Of a stretch of DNA of 64,000 nt, positions 60,582 through 64,000 are shown piece by piece. Source of the stretch: Stackebrandtia albiflava (lineage in GTDB: Bacteria > Actinomycetota > Actinomycetes > Mycobacteriales > Micromonosporaceae); the NCBI RefSeq assembly GCF_007994225.1, contig NZ_VLLL01000013.1, positions 57,776-121,775 of the forward strand, given 5' to 3'. The notes below the pieces were generated by a model. That model saw only the letters and a list, made by a program, of their open reading frames with translations, was not told where the DNA came from and made no database searches. A program made the position numbers and the translations under genes. Numbering within the stretch: position 1 is the stretch's first letter; the number at the start of each line of letters is the position of its first letter.

Positions 60582-62696
60582 ATGTCCGCCTCCCTGGCCA
60601 CCACCGCACCGGAAACGGTCACCACTCCAGCCGCACCGACGACCGGTGGGGCGTTCTCGTTCCGGCCCGACATCGAGGGACTGCGGGCGGTCGCCGTCGG
60701 GGCGGTCGTCCTCGGCCACGCCGGAGTCCCACTGGTGGGCGGGGGATACGTCGGTGTAGACGTCTTCTTCGTCATATCCGGTTTCCTCATCACCTCGCTA
60801 CTGCTGAAGGAGCGGACGGCCAAGGGAACGATCTCCATCGCGGCGTTCTACGCGCGGCGTGCCACCCGGCTGCTCCCGGCCGCCACCGTGGTCGTCGCGG
60901 CGACCCTCGCCGGCGCCTGGTTGTGGCTGCCCGCCACCCGGTACCCGTCGATCGCCTTCGACGCGCTCGCCAGTGCCGTCTACGGCGTCAACTTCAGGCT
61001 GGCGGCCGAGGGCACCGACTACCTGAACGCCGAATCGCCGCCCTCACCGTTGCAGCACTTCTGGTCGCTGGCGGTGGAGGAGCAGTTCTACCTCGTGTGG
61101 CCGCTGCTGTTGATCGTCGCCACCTTGGCGTGGCGCCGCCGCCGCGACTTCGGCCGCGCCCCGATAGTCGTCGTGTTGGCACTGGTCATCGCGGGTTCGC
61201 TGGCGGTGAGTGTCCTCTACACCGCCGACTCCGGGCCGTGGGCGTACTTCGGGATCCACACCCGCGCGTGGGAGTTGGCGGCCGGTGCCGTGGTGGCGGT
61301 GTTCGCGACCGGGCTGTCGGCCATGAACGGCAGGGCGGCCGCGGTGCTGACCTGGGCGGGGCTGGGCGGCATCGTGGCCACCGTGTTCTGGTTCGACGAG
61401 TCCACCGTCTTCCCCGGGTACGCGGCGATCCTCCCGGTCGCCGGAACCGTCGCGGTCATCGCGGGCGGGTGCGCGCGCCCCACGGGCGGTGCGGGCCTGC
61501 TGCTCGACCGCGGCCCCCTGCAGTTCGTGGGACGGACCTCGTACGGCTTCTACCTGTGGCACTGGCCGATACTGCTGATCGCCCCGGTGGCCCTGGGAGC
61601 CTCACCGTCGGTGCCGTTGAACCTCCTGCTGAGCCTGGTCGCCTTGCTGATCAGCATCGGCAGCCTGCACCTCGTGGAGAACCCGGTCCGGCGGCGGATG
61701 ACGCTGAAACGCGCCCCGTCGTGGGGGATCGGGGTGGGGGTGTCGCTCACCGGCGTCACGGCACTCGTCGCGGTCGTGACCCTGGCGTTCCCCCCGGCCC
61801 TGTCGGGAAGCGGTGTCGCGCCCGACACCGCGACTCTGGTCGCCGAATCGGACTCCAAGGCCGAGACCCTGACCGCACTCATCGAGGAGTCGTTGACGGT
61901 CTCCACGGTTCCGGCGAACCTGACACCCGCTCTGGACGAGGCCGACGCCGACCGCCCGGTCATCTACGACGACGGCTGCCACGCCGAGCGGGAGGTCGTG
62001 ACCGCGCAGTCCGGGTGCGTCTACGGTGACGAGGACGGGGACAAGACGGTCGTGTTGATGGGGGACTCCCACGCCGCGCAGTGGTTCCCGGCGTTGAACC
62101 TGATCGCCGAACAGCAGGGCTGGCGACTGCTGCCCAGGACCAAGAGCTCCTGCTCGGCCCCGGCGATCCTGCCCTACAACAGCATCCTCAAACGCGACTA
62201 CCACGAGTGCGTGCAGTGGCGGGACGACACCATAGCCGAGATCGCCGACATGGAACCGGACATGGTGATCATGTCGTCCAGCGACGCCGACAACAACCAG
62301 CCGCAGGAGGAGTCCGATCCCGACACGGCATGGGCCGCCGGCTGGTTCGAGACGTACGCGCAGGTGATGTCCCCGGACACCAGGCTCGTGAACATCCTCG
62401 ACACGCCGTGGGCCAAGACCGACGCCCCCGACTGCCTGGCCGCCGACATACACCGTGTCCAGGACTGCAGCCAACCGCTGGCCGACGCCATCCGGCAGCC
62501 CGAACGCCGGCAGATGTCGATCGAGGTGCTGGAACCCTTCGTCGACACCATCATCGACCCGTCGAGTTGGCTGTGCACGGACACCTGCCCCGTCATCGTG
62601 GGCAACCTGCTGGTCTACCGGGACGGGCACCACATCACGACCGACTACGCGCTGATGCTGGCGCCGCTGTTGTCGGAGCGGCTGCCGCGCATCTGA
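60582..62696 (+). CDS. Acyltransferase family 3 protein with C-terminal SGNH domain
   Basis: This is a 704-residue OafA/YrhL-type membrane acyltransferase. The N-terminal domain (about 25-400) starts RPDIEGLRAVAVGAVVLGHAG and continues with GGGYVGVDVFFVISGFLIT. It includes FYARRATRLLPA, HFWSLAVEEQFYLVWPLLL and FYLWHWPIL, with ten or more hydrophobic helices. The extracytoplasmic SGNH domain (about 470-704) has block I GDSHAAQWFPAL and a C-terminal D-x2-H in RDGHHITTDYALM. It adds acyl groups to surface glycans. The ATG at 60582 follows GGAGAGAAGG. Confidence 0.93.
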   Translation: MSASLATTAPETVTTPAAPTTGGAFSFRPDIEGLRAVAVGAVVLGHAGVPLVGGGYVGVDVFFVISGFLITSLLLKERTAKGTISIAAFYARRATRLLPAATVVVAATLAGAWLWLPATRYPSIAFDALASAVYGVNFRLAAEGTDYLNAESPPSPLQHFWSLAVEEQFYLVWPLLLIVATLAWRRRRDFGRAPIVVVLALVIAGSLAVSVLYTADSGPWAYFGIHTRAWELAAGAVVAVFATGLSAMNGRAAAVLTWAGLGGIVATVFWFDESTVFPGYAAILPVAGTVAVIAGGCARPTGGAGLLLDRGPLQFVGRTSYGFYLWHWPILLIAPVALGASPSVPLNLLLSLVALLISIGSLHLVENPVRRRMTLKRAPSWGIGVGVSLTGVTALVAVVTLAFPPALSGSGVAPDTATLVAESDSKAETLTALIEESLTVSTVPANLTPALDEADADRPVIYDDGCHAEREVVTAQSGCVYGDEDGDKTVVLMGDSHAAQWFPALNLIAEQQGWRLLPRTKSSCSAPAILPYNSILKRDYHECVQWRDDTIAEIADMEPDMVIMSSSDADNNQPQEESDPDTAWAAGWFETYAQVMSPDTRLVNILDTPWAKTDAPDCLAADIHRVQDCSQPLADAIRQPERRQMSIEVLEPFVDTIIDPSSWLCTDTCPVIVGNLLVYRDGHHITTDYALMLAPLLSERLPRI

Positions 62697-62699
62697 ACC

Positions 62700-62721
62700 G
62701 GCCGGGGCGAGAGCCCCGGCC
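62700..62721. terminator. Hairpin between convergent acyltransferase and glycosyltransferase
   Basis: A perfect 9-bp stem (GGCCGGGGC / GCCCCGGCC) closes a GAGA tetraloop. It is flanked by near-identical CGCATCTGAACCGG and CGCATCTGTACCGG direct repeats (62690-62703 and 62728-62741). Confidence 0.7.
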
Positions 62722-62740
62722 TGCAACGCATCTGTACCGG

Positions 62741-64000
62741 TCAGGCGGTGAACCGGCGGAGCAACCGGTACGCCCGCTCCGGGAGCAACCGCCTGGCGCG
62801 GCGGTCGACGAGGCGACGCACCCGCCACAGTGGAGTCCTGCGGAGCCGGGCGATGCGGCGCCGTTGGCGGGTGAGCCGTCGCCTGGCGGCGGCGAGTTCC
62901 CTCCGTGCCTCCGCGAGATCCCGGCGCGCCGGTGCCAACTGTGGGACGCCGTCACGGCGACGCCCGAACCGGGCGGTCGACAACACGTCGACGACTCCGG
63001 TGTGGACAGTGTCACCGGAGTCGATCCTCAGCACGCCGAAGCCCTTGTCCACCAGCGGGTCCAGGTCGGTGTCGTCGGGGGCGAGGTGGCGGGCGCGGGC
63101 GAAGGCGGCGTGACGCTCCAACCGCACGGTGGCGCCGTCGTCGAGCCGGACCTCCAACAGGCCGGCCTGCGCGTCGTCGAGGGCCGCGATCAGGGTGTCG
63201 AGGGCGTGCCGCGTCGTCCTCGCCGAGGCGGGCAGCAGTAGGCGGTAGGGGACTTGTGGGTCGGGGGTGGGTGTGGTGTGGGTGAAGTGGACGCGGGGGT
63301 CGCCTCGGTAGGTTTCGTGGATGAGGCGTAGTTCGGCGTGGGGGTCGTCGAGGGTGGCGTGTCGCCGGTCGGGGTCGGGCCAGTCCGCCACCAACGTGAC
63401 CCGCACCTGACGTGGTGAACCACCCGCCAACAGTGGACCGACCGCGCCGAGCACGTCGTCCAGCACGGCCCCGGCGGCGTCGACTACCACGTCAACCGCC
63501 GGCACGGTCCACAGGTGCCGGTCGGCCGCCTCGCGGTAGTGCAGGGCGGGCATCCGGTTGGCCTGGAACGGTTTCCGGTAGCGCTTGGCGGCGTCCCGCC
63601 TCGACTGGATCTGGCTTCTGCCGAGGTGCCAGCTTGATGACTGGTCGTCGGGGATGAAGACGGCGCCGGCTTGGGCGAGGCGGTATCCGAAGTGGGTGTC
63701 GCCGCCCAGGATCATGGCCGCGTCCATCCCGCCCACCGCCTCGAACATGCGGCGGGACACCGAACCACTCGCACCCACGAACACCCGGTACGCCTCGGAT
63801 TGGTCGGCGTTGCGCAACCTGTCGGTGGCGTCGATGACCCGTTCGATCCACTGGGCCTCCTGCGGCACGCCCGCGAAGAGGGTCTCGGCACGCCCCTCGG
63901 ACACCGTGTGGTGGATGTGTTGGGGGGTGTGGGTGTGGGGGGTGTGGTCGACGAATCGTTTGTGTCCGATGACGGCGGCGTAGTCGCATCGGTGGTGCCA
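62741..64000 (-). CDS. Glycosyltransferase family 2 protein, 5' end beyond the window
   Basis: At least 420 codons are visible; the frame stays open to the window edge (CDYAAVIGHKRFVDHTPHTH), so the N-terminal GT-A core is missing. The visible part has VGASGSVSRRMFEAVGGMDAAMILGGDTHFGYRLAQAGAVF, typical of the acceptor side of GT2 enzymes. A second alpha/beta region follows, and the end is strongly basic (RRRLTRQRRRIARLRRTPLWRVRRLVDRR). A His/Thr/Pro-rich stretch near the visible N-terminus corresponds to a GT-rich DNA tract. GTG 63904 is an internal initiator and not the true start. Confidence 0.8.
   Translation of the reverse strand, partial: WHHRCDYAAVIGHKRFVDHTPHTHTPQHIHHTVSEGRAETLFAGVPQEAQWIERVIDATDRLRNADQSEAYRVFVGASGSVSRRMFEAVGGMDAAMILGGDTHFGYRLAQAGAVFIPDDQSSSWHLGRSQIQSRRDAAKRYRKPFQANRMPALHYREAADRHLWTVPAVDVVVDAAGAVLDDVLGAVGPLLAGGSPRQVRVTLVADWPDPDRRHATLDDPHAELRLIHETYRGDPRVHFTHTTPTPDPQVPYRLLLPASARTTRHALDTLIAALDDAQAGLLEVRLDDGATVRLERHAAFARARHLAPDDTDLDPLVDKGFGVLRIDSGDTVHTGVVDVLSTARFGRRRDGVPQLAPARRDLAEARRELAAARRRLTRQRRRIARLRRTPLWRVRRLVDRRARRLLPERAYRLLRRFTA

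Noticed and set aside
63900..63950. GT-rich tract with TGTGG/GGGTGTG repeats as a regulatory or unstable repeat
   Set aside because: It is inside the open glycosyltransferase frame and simply encodes a His/Thr/Pro-rich loop; no exact periodicity was seen.

Overview
This is a high-G+C actinobacterial chromosome segment. The clearest marker is the Pup-proteasome system (arc/mpa, dop, pup, prcB, prcA, pafA); other markers are a LanB/LanC lanthipeptide locus, XRE-DUF397 gene pairs, EspC-like type VII secretion proteins and GC-rich third codon positions throughout. No rRNA, tRNA, CRISPR array, integrase or transposase was recognised. The species cannot be named from the sequence.

Layout. 0.1-4.6 kb: a site-2 protease, the tRNA m1A58 methyltransferase, a ferredoxin and the proteasomal ATPase ARC/Mpa, closed by a strong hairpin. 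4.7-10.6 kb: housekeeping and metabolic genes (GATase1, FMN split-barrel-like protein, CstA, a DUF4352-like membrane protein, an enoyl-CoA hydratase/HIBYL-CoA hydrolase). 10.7-17.9 kb: a DUF4143-type AAA ATPase with a tandem palindromic operator, then a compact class I lanthipeptide locus (lanC, lanB, a 62-residue precursor and a cytochrome P450). 17.9-22 kb: a protein carrying the QRxAGNxAV motif, decayed TetR and solute-binding-like gene remnants, and a MarR-P450-ferredoxin unit. 22.1-31.8 kb: a defence island with a divergent AIPR gene and an hsdR-hsdS-hsdM type I restriction operon. 31.8-38.2 kb: an XRE/DUF397 regulatory pair, small unknown genes including one broken by an amber codon, a membrane protein and a SNF2 helicase. 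38.5-40.9 kb: a two-gene ABC exporter and an HhH protein. 40.9-48 kb: an EspC-like/large-partner pair transcribed away from a 1295-residue multidomain protein, which is followed by a probable immunity gene. 48-49.4 kb: MazG-like pyrophosphohydrolase and GalE.

49.5-55.3 kb: the second half of the proteasome system (dop, pup, prcB, prcA, pafA). In mycobacteria and streptomycetes arc/mpa lies close to dop; here about 45 kb of mostly accessory genes separates them. Dop deamidates the C-terminal Gln of Pup, PafA ligates Pup to substrate lysines, ARC unfolds pupylated proteins through its C-terminal GQYL motif docked on the 20S core, and PrcA/PrcB degrade them.

54.8-64 kb: a surface-glycan locus with a GT2/TagF-like fusion, a membrane-anchored methyltransferase, a nucleotide-sugar dehydrogenase, an acyltransferase-SGNH protein and a glycosyltransferase that runs off the window end.

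The most notable items are the lanthipeptide locus with a precursor core not recognised as a known compound, the 1295-residue repeat protein with its apparent immunity partner, and the split proteasome locus.
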